64,000 nt of DNA from Amycolatopsis sp. FDAARGOS 1241 (lineage in GTDB: Bacteria > Actinomycetota > Actinomycetes > Mycobacteriales > Pseudonocardiaceae). Numbering within the stretch: the stretch's first letter is position 1; each line of letters begins with the position of its first letter. The stretch spans positions 8,770,001 through 8,834,000 of the forward strand of contig NZ_CP069526.1 in the NCBI RefSeq assembly GCF_016889705.1. The letters are read 5' to 3'. Below are positions 35,048 to 43,654 of the stretch, piece after piece. The notes beneath the pieces are model-generated. The model was not told where the DNA came from and searched no databases. It saw only the letters and a program-made list of their open reading frames with translations. The position numbers and the translations under genes are program-made.

Positions 35048-35537
35048 CGGACATCACCTCCTCGTCAGCAAAAATGATCGTTCTGACAGATTTCGCGGAA
35101 CACGTCACCTACACGAAAACGTCGGCTCGTTGACGACGAATCGCATACTCTCTCAAGCGCCACCCCACAACCATGCTTGACGTGACGCAACAATTACAGG
35201 TGCTGATCGATATCATATTTCGCTGTTGATCCTGTAACGAGTTTTGACTCTACACCCGGGCAAGCCATTCCGATATGCGTCGCCACCGACCGGCCCGACC
35301 CCGCCGTTCCCCCGGCAAGAGCTACCGTTCGTGCAATCCTGCGCCTGGCAGGAGCTGCGCCGGCCGCCATATCACCAAGGGCCGGACTTGCAACTTGCAC
35401 ACGATCGTGTGGGAGTTGCTTGATGTTGTTGCTACGCCTGAGTTTTTGCTGAAACCCCTGGCGTGGCCGGAGTGCGGACCGCCACCGCCCATCGGGCACC
35501 GGACGTTCTGCACGGAAACCAAAGCCGCACAACAAAA
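35048..35537. promoter_or_regulatory. Promoter region of the cupredoxin/PQQ dehydrogenase genes
   Basis: A 490-nt region, AT-rich in its first 200 nt, with no convincing gene. TTACAGG at 35194-35200 and CCTGTAA at 35231-35237 form a spaced inverted pair about 150 nt upstream of the cupredoxin start. They share the half-site of the palindrome between the regulators. The part from 35270 to 35537 has small open frames only. Confidence 0.45.
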
Positions 35538-35583
35538 AATCAGCCGCGGAGACCGGGCTCGAGCACGGTCTTCGCGGCTGATT
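35538..35583 (-). terminator. Rho-independent terminator of katG
   Basis: An 18-bp stem with one G-T pair (35538-35555 with 35566-35583) and a 10-nt loop lies just after the katG stop. On the minus strand it is followed by TTTTTGTTGT, so it reads as a good intrinsic terminator for katG. Confidence 0.8.
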
Positions 35584-35596
35584 GTGAAGACGAGTA

Positions 35597-37834
35597 TCAG
35601 CGAAGGTCGAAACGGTCGAGTTCCATGACCTTCACCCACGCGGCGACGAAGTCCCGGACGAACTTCCCGCCCGCGTCCTCGCTCGCGTAGACCTCCGAGA
35701 GCGCCCTCAGTTCGGAGTTCGAACCGAAGATGAGGTCGACCCGGCTCGCGATCCACTTCACCTCGCCGGTGCCCCGGTCGCGGCCCTCGTAGACCGCCGT
35801 CCAGACGTCCTTGCCCGGCCTGGGCGCCCACTCCGTCCCCACGTCCAGCAGGTTGACGAAGAAGTCGTTCGTCAACGCCCCTGGCGCCGAGGTCAACGCA
35901 CCCACCGGGGAACCTCTGTGGTTGGCTCCGAGCACCCGCAGCCCGCCGAGCAGCACGGTCATCTCGGGCGCGCTCAACGTCAGCAGGTTCGCCCGGTCGA
36001 CGAGCAGGTGTTCCGGCGGCATCCAGAAGCCGTTGCCCAGGTAGTTCCGGAATCCGTCCGCGATGGGCTTCAACGCGCCGAACGACTCGACGTCGGTCCA
36101 TTCCTGGGTCGCGTCGGTGCGCCCGGGGCGGAACGGAACGTCGACCTCGTGGCCGCCGGCCGCGGCGGCGTGTTCCACCGCGGCGCACCCGCCGAGCACG
36201 ATCAAATCGGCCATCGAGATCCGCTTGCCCCCCTGTTGGGAGGCGTTGAACCGCTCCTGGATCGCTTCCAGCGCGGGCAGGACGACGTCCAGCTGCTCGG
36301 GCTCGTTGACCGACCACCCGCGTTGCGGTTCGAGCCGGATCCGCGCCCCGTTCGCCCCACCGCGCTTGTCGCTGTCGCGGTACGTCGAAGCCGAGGCCCA
36401 CGCCGTGGCGACGAGCTGCGCGATCGTCAGGCCTGAGTCGAGGATTTCGCGCTTGAGGGCGGCGACGTCGCCGGCGTCCACGAGTTCGTGGTCCGGCTCC
36501 GGCACCGGGTCTTGCCAGATCAGCCGTTCGGCCGGCACGAGCGGCCCGAGGTAGCGCTGGATCGGGCCCATGTCGAGGTGAGTCAGCTTGAACCAGGCCC
36601 GCGCGAACGCGTCCTCGAACTGGTCCGGGTGCTCCAGGAACCGGCGCGAGATCGAGTCGTAGTTCGGGTCCTCCTGCAACGACAGATCGGTGGTGAGCAT
36701 GACCGGGTGGTGTTTCGTGTCCGGGTCGAAGGGGTCCGGCACGGTGCCCTCGCCCTGGCCGTCGCTCGGGATCCACTGCCACAGGCCCGCCGGGCTGAGC
36801 TCGACGTCCCACTTGTACTCGAACAGCGTCTCGAAGAACGTGTGGTCCCACGTGACCGGCGTGCGCGTCCACATCCCTTCCAGCCCGGTCGTGACCACGT
36901 CCGGCCCGATGCCGCTGCCGTACCCGCCGGCCCAGCCGAGGCCCTGCGCGGTGAGTGGCGCCGCCTCGGGCTCGGGGCCGCTGGTCACGTTCGGGTCTGC
37001 CGGGCCGTGGGTCTTGCCGAAGGTGTGCCCACCCGCGATGAGCGCCACGGTTTCCTCGTCGCCCAGCCCCATCCGCTTGAAGGTTTCCCGGATGTCGCGG
37101 GCCGCGAGCACCGGGTCGGGGTTGGTGGCCGGGCCTTGCGGATCGACGTAGATCAGCCCCATCTCGGTGGCCGCCAGCGGCTGGTCGAGCTGGCGCAGAC
37201 CGCCGTACCGTTCGTCGGCCAGCCACTTGCGTTCCGGACCCCAGTACGTCTCGTCGGCCTCCCACACGTCGGCGCGACCGCCGCCGAACCCGAAGGTCTT
37301 GAACCCCATCGACTCCAGTGCCCGGTTGCCCGCGAAGACCATCAGGTCCGCCCAGGAGATCCTGCGGCCGTACTTCTTCTTCACCGGCCAGAGCAACCGG
37401 CGCGCCTTGTCCAGGTTGCGGTTGTCCGGCCAGCTGTTCAACGGGGCGAACCGTTGCATTCCGGCACTGGCGCCACCCCGGCCGTCGGAGACGCGGTAGG
37501 TACCCGCGGCGTGCCAGGCCATGCGCAGCACAAGGGGACCGTAGTGACCGAAGTCGGCGGGCCACCAGTCCTGCGACGTCGTCAGCACCTCGTCGATATC
37601 ACGCGCGACTTCATCGAGGTCGAGAGTCTTGAATTGCTCGGCGTAGTCGAAGTCCGCGCCCAGCGGGTTGTCCGCGGGCTGGTGCCGGCGCAATACCTTC
37701 AAGTCGAGCCGGTGCGGCCACCAATCGTTGGCGTTGCCGCTCGCCGCCGGATGATTCCGCCGCCGGGCCGGCTGCATCTCGCCCAAGACCTTGTCGTAGG
37801 TGCGGTAGACGTGGGTATCGGGGTTCTCGGGCAA
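35597..37834 (-). CDS. katG: Catalase-peroxidase
   Basis: A 745-residue bifunctional haem enzyme of normal length with duplicated peroxidase domains. The distal triad R104-M-A-W107-H108-A-A-G-T-Y-R and the proximal G-G-H-T-F-G-K are intact. It removes hydrogen peroxide and can peroxidise small alcohols. TTG 37834 is chosen because GGGAGG lies about 6 nt upstream and it gives M-P-E-N-P as usual. It lies upstream of the PQQ dehydrogenase on the same strand but is separated from it by a terminator. No furA-type regulator gene is adjacent. Confidence 0.95.
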   Translation of the reverse strand: MPENPDTHVYRTYDKVLGEMQPARRRNHPAASGNANDWWPHRLDLKVLRRHQPADNPLGADFDYAEQFKTLDLDEVARDIDEVLTTSQDWWPADFGHYGPLVLRMAWHAAGTYRVSDGRGGASAGMQRFAPLNSWPDNRNLDKARRLLWPVKKKYGRRISWADLMVFAGNRALESMGFKTFGFGGGRADVWEADETYWGPERKWLADERYGGLRQLDQPLAATEMGLIYVDPQGPATNPDPVLAARDIRETFKRMGLGDEETVALIAGGHTFGKTHGPADPNVTSGPEPEAAPLTAQGLGWAGGYGSGIGPDVVTTGLEGMWTRTPVTWDHTFFETLFEYKWDVELSPAGLWQWIPSDGQGEGTVPDPFDPDTKHHPVMLTTDLSLQEDPNYDSISRRFLEHPDQFEDAFARAWFKLTHLDMGPIQRYLGPLVPAERLIWQDPVPEPDHELVDAGDVAALKREILDSGLTIAQLVATAWASASTYRDSDKRGGANGARIRLEPQRGWSVNEPEQLDVVLPALEAIQERFNASQQGGKRISMADLIVLGGCAAVEHAAAAGGHEVDVPFRPGRTDATQEWTDVESFGALKPIADGFRNYLGNGFWMPPEHLLVDRANLLTLSAPEMTVLLGGLRVLGANHRGSPVGALTSAPGALTNDFFVNLLDVGTEWAPRPGKDVWTAVYEGRDRGTGEVKWIASRVDLIFGSNSELRALSEVYASEDAGGKFVRDFVAAWVKVMELDRFDLR

Positions 37835-38051
37835 AGGTGACCTCCCAGGTGTTTCCGAGCCTGAGATATCGAGCGCTTGGGCGCAGTGCGCCAGGAGACG
37901 GCACCAGCACGCGTGATTCGCCGTTGGCGCGGGTGCTCGACCTCACGGATCCGGCTCAGGTCAAGCATACCGCCTTTGGTCAACTCACCGACCACACAGC
38001 GCGGGGGCGTGATCAACCGTCGACCGGATCGCCACGGGCCGCGCCGGCCGA

Positions 38052-38606
38052 TCAGTCGAAGACGAGTGGTAGCAGGATCGCCGCGCTGACGAGCGAGATA
38101 CCGCAGAACAAGTCGGCGCGGATCCGAACGACCTTGGCGGCCATGCGCCCGACGAAGAGCCCGGCGAACGACATGATCACCGTCATGATGCCGAAGGTCG
38201 CCATCGGGACGATGAGGGAAAACCCGGCGATCCCCAGACCGGCACCGGCGACGAAATTGTCGACGCTCAGCGAAAGTGGCATGCCGAAGAGCGTCACCCA
38301 CGGATGGTCCAGGTCTTCTTCTTCCGGCTCCGGGTGCCGGATCGCCCCGACGATGAAGTAGATGCCATACAGACCCAACGCGGCCGCCCCGATGTAGTCG
38401 GCCCAGTCCCCGAGGAAGTCACCCAGGAAGTGCCCGATCAACCCGCCCAGCAGCGGACTCACGGCGTCCCACACTCCGAAGACGATGGCGACCTGCACGG
38501 CGCGACGCCAGCCGAAAGGAATGGTTCCGATAGCGATCGACGAGCGAAAATTGTCGAGACTGAGCCCAAAGGCGAGCGCTATCAGCGGAAGAAATTCAAG
38601 AGACAC
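38052..38606 (-). CDS. MntP-family divalent metal exporter
   Basis: A 184-residue, six-helix DUF204/MntP-type membrane protein built of two similar halves. The half motifs read G-L-S-L-D-N-F and S-L-S-V-D-N-F, where manganese exporter MntP has D-A-F/D-A-M. The acidic Asp of each is kept, but the following Ala is Asn in both. A cytoplasmic E-P-E-E-E-D loop separates the halves. GTG 38606 is preferred (GAGGTGG upstream, family-like start); an ATG at 38639 would add 11 residues. Manganese export is the family role; another metal is possible given the lanthanide-type enzyme nearby. No yybP-ykoY riboswitch is recognisable upstream. Confidence 0.82.
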   Translation of the reverse strand: MSLEFLPLIALAFGLSLDNFRSSIAIGTIPFGWRRAVQVAIVFGVWDAVSPLLGGLIGHFLGDFLGDWADYIGAAALGLYGIYFIVGAIRHPEPEEEDLDHPWVTLFGMPLSLSVDNFVAGAGLGIAGFSLIVPMATFGIMTVIMSFAGLFVGRMAAKVVRIRADLFCGISLVSAAILLPLVFD

Positions 38607-38939
38607 CTGAACCACCTCAACAGATTTACCAGGGTTCACCGGGGAGGGAGGCTTGAAGATGAGTCGATTCTCGAGTGGTCAGGACTCGCTACTCGCGCGT
38701 ATTTGCGGTTGCCGGCCGGGAACTCGCCGCACGGCTTCTCGGCAGACCTCCCTGTTCGAGTCCTGCGCTTCCCGCAAGGATGATCGCGGATACCTGTTCA
38801 GCGTGTGACGCAAGGCCCCAGCGCGATCGATTCACTCGACCCGGGGCCTTGCGCCAACGCAGACGTAGTCCGGCCGCAGATTTCAGCCATCTGCCGCGAC
38901 TACGAGAAATCGAGCGGCACGGGCCGTGGAGCCCGGCTG
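38607..38939. other. Intergenic region between pqqA1 and mntP
   Basis: About 330 nt that must hold the mntP promoter and the end of the pqqA1 transcript. Open frames on the plus strand have no ribosome site or family. I see nothing further that I can name. Confidence 0.4.
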
Positions 38940-39014
38940 TCAGCCCCGGTAGAAGTAGCCCGTGGCCTCAGCACACACCTCGACGACCGTGTACTCCGGA
39001 GTTTCCCACTTCAT
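38940..39014 (-). CDS. pqqA: PQQ precursor peptide PqqA, canonical
   Basis: A 24-residue peptide starting at ATG 39014 after a strong GAGGAGGAAAA site. It reads M-K-W-E-T-P-E-Y near the start, then A-E16-A-T-G-Y20-F. Glu16 and Tyr20 with three residues between are the two residues that PqqE joins to build PQQ, and numbering matches the classical PqqA. The other pqq genes are 6 kb or more away, so this copy is an orphan, placed between rpiB and mntP. A second precursor (50785) begins the pqq operon but lacks the Tyr, so this one is likely the true PQQ source. Confidence 0.88.
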   Translation of the reverse strand: MKWETPEYTVVEVCAEATGYFYRG

Positions 39015-39138
39015 ATTTTCCTCCTCGCTGTTGGCTGCGCCCGGCGACTGGGCGAAAACCGGACATTCGTGATCCGCGCAATTTCGAGGACTGCCGCCCG
39101 AAATTTCGCGGTCATGAAAGAGCATCTTCGATTTAACG

Positions 39139-39153
39139 CAGTTGTTGCAACTG
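39139..39153. promoter_or_regulatory. Palindrome upstream of pqqA1
   Basis: CAGTTG-TTG-CAACTG, a perfect 6-bp inverted repeat, lies 125 nt upstream of the pqqA1 ATG in an AT-rich stretch. It is a candidate operator. Confidence 0.35.
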
Positions 39154-39774
39154 ACCTTGCACCAGTGGCCGGGAACCGGTGCCGAACGGCACCCTGGGGC
39201 CTACGAGTGGGGGAGGCACGTGCACCGACGGCGCGAGTGGCGTCAACCGGCTCCACCTGGGCACCACCGGCAACCTGCGAGAATGTGGAAACAAGAGGCT
39301 CGACGACGAGCTGCGGGCACCTGTGCCGCGTGACAGCGGAGAACGCTTCGCTCCCACCGGCCCCCGCCGGCGGCTGCAGCGTCGGGAACCGCTCTCGGAC
39401 ATGCGCCAAAGGCAGAGTACGAGTTTGCCGGCGACGACGTCAACGTCGAACGCGGCCTACCCCGCTCCGACCAGCGGTTGCCAGCCGGCGCGGGGTGATG
39501 ATCTTGCAGCTGCGCACGTTTGCCTGGAGGCCACGGTGGCCGTCGACGAGCTGTTCGACGAGCTGCTCGGCGCGCCACCGCGGCAAGAGCCGAGGATCGT
39601 GCCATCAGCCGGCTTGAACTGCCAGATCGGCCAGCGCCGGAGTTCCCGCGCCAGACGGCGGCGGCCACAACAAAAATGAATCAGGCCTCCGATTCCTCCG
39701 GCCTATAAGACATTTAAATGCCCACCCGTCGAATGCCGGCCACCACTTCCCGAATCCGGGATTAGACTGCTCAC
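39154..39774. other. Intergenic region between pqqA1 and rpiB
   Basis: About 620 nt between divergent pqqA1 and rpiB. Several open frames exist in both directions, but none has homology, a ribosome site and normal codon bias together. The 70 nt before rpiB are AT-rich and probably hold its promoter. Confidence 0.4.
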
Positions 39775-40245
39775 GTGCGAATCTACCTTGGCTCCGATCA
39801 CGCCGGACTCGAACTGAAGAACCACTTTGTCAAGCGGCTCACCGAACTCGGCCACGAGGTGATCGACGTCGGCCCCGCCGTTTACGACGCGAACGACGAC
39901 TACCCGCCGTTCTGCGTCGAGGCGGCGCGGCGCGTCGTCGCCGACGACGGCAGTCTCGGTCTCGTCATCGGCGGTTCCGGGAACGGAGAACAGATCGCCG
40001 CGAACAAGGTGCCCGGCGCCCGCGCCGCGCTGACCTGGAACGTGGACACGGCCAGGCTGGCCCGTCAGCACAACAACGCGCAGCTGGCCGGCATCGGCGC
40101 CCGGATGCACACGGTCGAGGAGGCCGAGCGCATTGCGGACGCGTTCCTCACCACCGAGTTCGAGGGCGGCCGCCACCAACGCCGGCTCGACCTGCTGTCG
40201 GACTACGAGCGCACCGGTGAGCCGCCCGCGCTGCCAGGAGAGTAG
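39775..40245 (+). CDS. rpiB: Ribose-5-phosphate isomerase B
   Basis: A 156-residue RpiB/LacAB-type isomerase converting ribose 5-phosphate to ribulose 5-phosphate. Signatures: G-S-D-H-A-G near the start, D-Y-P-P-F-C, and G-G-S-G-N-G-E-Q-I-A-A-N-K, the active-site loop. Actinobacterial RpiB has Glu in place of a catalytic Cys; here the loop residue before Q is Glu. GTG 39775 gives the canonical M-R-I-Y-L-G-S-D. It completes ribulose 5-phosphate regeneration with Rpe and Tkt and is convergent with the HAD phosphatase. Confidence 0.94.
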   Translation: MRIYLGSDHAGLELKNHFVKRLTELGHEVIDVGPAVYDANDDYPPFCVEAARRVVADDGSLGLVIGGSGNGEQIAANKVPGARAALTWNVDTARLARQHNNAQLAGIGARMHTVEEAERIADAFLTTEFEGGRHQRRLDLLSDYERTGEPPALPGE

Positions 40246-40254
40246 CCGGCAGAC

Positions 40255-40295
40255 GTGAGTGGCTGCGCCGGCGGGAAACCGGCGCAGCCACTCAC
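40255..40295. terminator. Bidirectional terminator between rpiB and HAD gene
   Basis: A perfect 17-bp inverted repeat (40255-40271 and 40279-40295) with a 7-nt loop starts 9 nt after the rpiB stop and ends 19 nt before the end of the convergent HAD gene. It is the strongest hairpin in the window and probably terminates both units, despite lacking a T-run. Confidence 0.8.
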
Positions 40296-40314
40296 GAATG
40301 GCGGTGAGGCAGCC

Positions 40315-41376
40315 CTAGTGCGGGTCCTGGGCCGGCCGGCCGAGCCCGAGCTGTCGTTCGATCTCTTCCCACCGGCCGGCGTCGTCGGAGACCACACGGC
40401 CGCTGTCGCGAGCGGCCCACGCCGTCGTGACGACGGACTGCAGCAGTGTGCCGGTGTCGCCGTCGCTCGGCACGCGGGGTACGGCGTCCGGCGCGAGTTC
40501 GACGAGGTGCTCGGGCGAAGTGAGGGGCAGCGGCAGCGCAGGCGCGAGAAGTCCGCTCAGGCCGGCGGCCACGTACGTCGGACGCGCAGGCCGCTCGGCG
40601 AACGCCAGGTCCCGGAGCCGGGAGGCCCCGCTCAGGACGAAGAGCGAGTCGAGGCCGGCCGAGTTGGCGCCCTCGATGTCGGTGCCCAGCAGGTCCCCGC
40701 ACACCAACGTGTCCGGCTGCTCGGTGCCGAGCCGGGTGCGGGCCAGGTCGAACAAGGCGGGCTGCGGCTTGCCGACGACGTGCGGCGAGGCGCTGGTCGC
40801 GGTCTGCACCAGCGCGACCAACGCACCGTTGCCTGGCGCGCGCCCGTAGGGCGTGGGCAGCGTGAGGTCGACGTTCGTGGCCACCCAGGTGGCTCCGGCT
40901 TCGGCGAGGTAGCCGACCGCCGCGAGCTCGCGCCAGGTGATGTCGAACCCCAATCCCTGAACGACCGCCTCGACCGGTGTGCCGTCCAGCTCCGCGACGC
41001 GGACCGGGGTCAACCCGGCCTCGGCGAGGGCGTGAGCGACACCCGGCCCTCCGACCGCGCACACGGGCGCTCCCGGAACCAGCCGTTCCGCCAGGTGCGC
41101 CGCGGCCGCCTGGGAACTGGTGACCACCGACCAGCGCCGCTGCGCGACGCCCAGTCTCCGCAGGTGGTCGCCCACGTCCTCGGGAGGGCGGGAGGCGTTG
41201 TTGGTCGCGAAGACGACCGGCACGTCGGCCGCCGTCACCCGGTTCAGGGTCTCCACCGCACCGGGAAGGGCGTGGGGGCCGCGGTAGACCACGCCGTCGA
41301 GATCACAGATCAGTCCCCGGTAGCGCGTGATGAGCGGCTCGGTCCGGACGGACGTCGTGGTGATCTCACTCATCAC
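40315..41376 (-). CDS. HAD-IIA phosphatase (NagD/phosphoglycolate-type)
   Basis: A 353-residue haloacid dehalogenase-type phosphatase. Motif I is I-C-D-L-D-G-V-V-Y-R-G, then F-A-T-N-N-A-S-R (motif II), G-K-P-Q-P-A-L-F (motif III) and V-C-G-D-L-L-G-T-D-I (motif IV), the order of the NagD/GPH class with a C2 cap. The last about 80 residues are an extension. It follows glpX2 after 15 nt, so it is the end of a LysR-fba-glpX-HAD unit. Relatives dephosphorylate small phosphosugars or 2-phosphoglycolate. In this context it may remove damaged or dead-end sugar phosphates; the substrate is unknown. Confidence 0.85.
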   Translation of the reverse strand: MMSEITTTSVRTEPLITRYRGLICDLDGVVYRGPHALPGAVETLNRVTAADVPVVFATNNASRPPEDVGDHLRRLGVAQRRWSVVTSSQAAAAHLAERLVPGAPVCAVGGPGVAHALAEAGLTPVRVAELDGTPVEAVVQGLGFDITWRELAAVGYLAEAGATWVATNVDLTLPTPYGRAPGNGALVALVQTATSASPHVVGKPQPALFDLARTRLGTEQPDTLVCGDLLGTDIEGANSAGLDSLFVLSGASRLRDLAFAERPARPTYVAAGLSGLLAPALPLPLTSPEHLVELAPDAVPRVPSDGDTGTLLQSVVTTAWAARDSGRVVSDDAGRWEEIERQLGLGRPAQDPH

Positions 41377-41391
41377 TCAGCCATTCCCTGC

Positions 41392-42405
41392 TCACTCGAA
41401 ATCGATTCCGAGATGCTCGCGCCACCTCGCCTGCCGGCGTTCGGACCTGACGATCCGCACCGTGTCCGGCTTCGAGCACATCACGATGGACTGGGTGGTC
41501 GTGCGGCCCGCGTGGTTCTGGACACCGCGCAGCAGCTCGTTGCCGGTCACCCCGGTGGCGCAGAACAACACGCTCTCTCCGCGCACCAGGTCCTCGGTGT
41601 GGAGGACTTCGCCTAAGTCTTGGGACTTCTCGGGGTCGCCGGGCCGTAGCCGGACCTGCAACGCCCCACCCAGGCAGGACAGGCCGGCCGCGGCGATGAC
41701 CCCTTCCGCCGCTCCCCCGGTGCCCAGCAGGAGGTCCACCGGGCTTTCGGGACGCGCCACGGCGATCGCACCCGCGACGTCGCCGCCCTCGAGCAAGTGG
41801 ACCCGTGCGCCCGCATCGCGGATTTCGTGCACGAGCTCCCGGTGCCGGGGCCGGTTGAGCACGGCGACGACGACATCCGACACCCGGACGTCCTTGACCT
41901 TGGCGACCGCTCGCAGGTTCTCCGCCACCGGGCGGGTGACGTCGACCACGTCGACGCATTCGGGGCCGACGGCCAGCTTCTCCATGGACCGGACCGGCGA
42001 CGGGTCGTACATCGCGCCGCGTTCGGCGACCGCGATCGCCGCGAGCGCGTAGGGCACGTCGCCGGCCTTCGAAAGGGTGCCGTGGCCCGCGCTGAGCCCG
42101 ACGTCGCAGACCGGCCCGTCGCCGTCGCCGACGTCCGCGCCCTTGAACAAGACGGGCGTATCCCGCTTCTCACCCTCACCGATCACCACGACGCCGCGCA
42201 TCGACACCGACATGATGAGCTGGTGCATCGCATCGACGGCGGCGGCCTTGCCGCTGTTCTCGTCGCCGTGTCCGACCCACTTGCCGGCGGCGATAGCGGC
42301 GGCCTCGGTGACCCGCACGAGTTCGAGCGCAAGGGTGTGATCGAGCCCGCACGAACCGTCGTTGCGGCCGGAAACCCCGCGGGTGCCCCATTCCTGAGCT
42401 GTCAT
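41392..42405 (-). CDS. Second GlpX-like bisphosphatase with altered catalytic motif
   Basis: A 337-residue class II fructose-bisphosphatase homologue. G-H-G-D48-E-N, G-E77-G-E79 and T-G-G-A-A-E-G are conserved. The D-P-(L/I)-(E/D)-G-T motif, intact in the copy at 22825, reads S105-A-G-H-G-T110, losing the metal-binding Asp and the acidic residue. The frame is otherwise clean. The enzyme may be inactive, act as a regulator of the other GlpX, or use a changed substrate. ATG 42405 follows GAGGGGA. It sits between fba and the HAD gene and is probably co-transcribed with them. Confidence 0.85.
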   Translation of the reverse strand: MTAQEWGTRGVSGRNDGSCGLDHTLALELVRVTEAAAIAAGKWVGHGDENSGKAAAVDAMHQLIMSVSMRGVVVIGEGEKRDTPVLFKGADVGDGDGPVCDVGLSAGHGTLSKAGDVPYALAAIAVAERGAMYDPSPVRSMEKLAVGPECVDVVDVTRPVAENLRAVAKVKDVRVSDVVVAVLNRPRHRELVHEIRDAGARVHLLEGGDVAGAIAVARPESPVDLLLGTGGAAEGVIAAAGLSCLGGALQVRLRPGDPEKSQDLGEVLHTEDLVRGESVLFCATGVTGNELLRGVQNHAGRTTTQSIVMCSKPDTVRIVRSERRQARWREHLGIDFE

Positions 42406-42583
42406 CGACTTCAATCCCCTCGAACGAGTGCTGGCACAAGACCGGGTGCAGGACCGGCGACGAGAGCGGCCGTGAACGCCGAGCCGAGAGCGACCGGACC
42501 GGCAACCCAAGTCGCCGATCCGGTCGCCCTCGTCATCGAGACACCGGCCGCCGGCACCGCGGCCGGACCTCCGGCTCGAACGC

Positions 42584-43561
42584 TCAGCGGGCGGCCGCGT
42601 TCGCGACGGCTCGATCGGAGAGCACCTTCTGGGCCGCGGCGCGCTTGCCCTCGTCGCCGCGCCAGGTCTCCAGTGCCGGCCCGACCAGTGCCCGGCCGAA
42701 CGAGTAGGTGAGCTCCCAGGGAAGCGGGTCGAGCTTCTGCATCGCCCCGAGGTGCTGCGTCGCCACTTCCGGCTTTTGCCCACCGGAAAGGAAAGCGATA
42801 CCCGGCACGGACGCCGGCACAGTCGCCCGCAGAGCGTCCACTGTGGCCCGGGCGACGTCCTCCACCGTGGGCCGTTCGGTGCTGCCGGAGCCCGCGACCA
42901 CCATGTTGGGCTTGAGGACGATGCCGTCGAGCTGCACGCGCATCAGGTCGAGCTCCTCGAAAACGACTTCCAGCACGGAAGTCGTCACCTGCTGGCATTG
43001 CGCCAGCGAGTGAGTGCCGTCCATCAGCACCTCGGGCTCCACAATGGGCACGAGGCCACCTTCCTGGCAGAGGCCGGCGTAGCGCGCCAACGCGTGCGCG
43101 TTCGCGTGCACCGCCCGGGCCGACGGCATGTTGTCACCGATCGTGATCACCGCGCGCCACTTGGCGAACGTCGCGCCGAGGCGCACGTAGTCCGCGACTC
43201 GTTCGCGCAGCCCATCGAGCCCCTCGGTGATCTTTTCGTCGGAGGCTCCCGCCAGCGGCTTCGCTCCGGTGTCGACCTTGATCCCGGCGAGAATCCCGAG
43301 ATCGTCCAGGAATTCCGGGAACGTGCGGCCGTTGGTCACCTTCTGGTGGAACGTCTCGTCCGCGAGGATGACGCCGCTGATCGACTCCGCGAGCCGAGGC
43401 GTCGTGACGATCAACTCACGGTAGATCCGGCGGTTTTCCTCGGTTGGCTCGACCCCCACCTTCTCCAGCCGGGAAGACATCGTTCCGATGCTCTCGTCGG
43501 CAGCGAGGATGCCGCGCCTGTTGGACACGAGTGTACGCGCAATCTTATTCAGAGCTGACAT
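42584..43561 (-). CDS. fba: Fructose-bisphosphate aldolase class I
   Basis: A 325-residue Schiff-base aldolase of the eukaryote-like class I type (R-G-I-L-A-A-D-E-S, K-W-R-A-V-I, I-V-P-I-V-E-P-E-V-L, and G-I-V-L-K-P-N-M with the imine Lys). It cleaves fructose 1,6-bisphosphate and can make sedoheptulose 1,7-bisphosphate, the key step of the RuMP variant without transaldolase. No transaldolase is in the window, which agrees with that variant. It lies 93 nt after the LysR gene and 178 nt before glpX2. Confidence 0.94.
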   Translation of the reverse strand: MSALNKIARTLVSNRRGILAADESIGTMSSRLEKVGVEPTEENRRIYRELIVTTPRLAESISGVILADETFHQKVTNGRTFPEFLDDLGILAGIKVDTGAKPLAGASDEKITEGLDGLRERVADYVRLGATFAKWRAVITIGDNMPSARAVHANAHALARYAGLCQEGGLVPIVEPEVLMDGTHSLAQCQQVTTSVLEVVFEELDLMRVQLDGIVLKPNMVVAGSGSTERPTVEDVARATVDALRATVPASVPGIAFLSGGQKPEVATQHLGAMQKLDPLPWELTYSFGRALVGPALETWRGDEGKRAAAQKVLSDRAVANAAAR

Positions 43562-43654
43562 CTAACCTTAATCCTCCTGCGCTCGACACCGGACGGTGTG
43601 GCCTGGTCGCGACTGGTTCGGCAATCAGGTCGTCGATCAAAGAGACCTCGACCG

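Noticed and set aside
38607..38800. Manganese (yybP-ykoY) riboswitch upstream of the mntP-like gene
   Set aside because: No recognisable conserved core or paired helices of that class.
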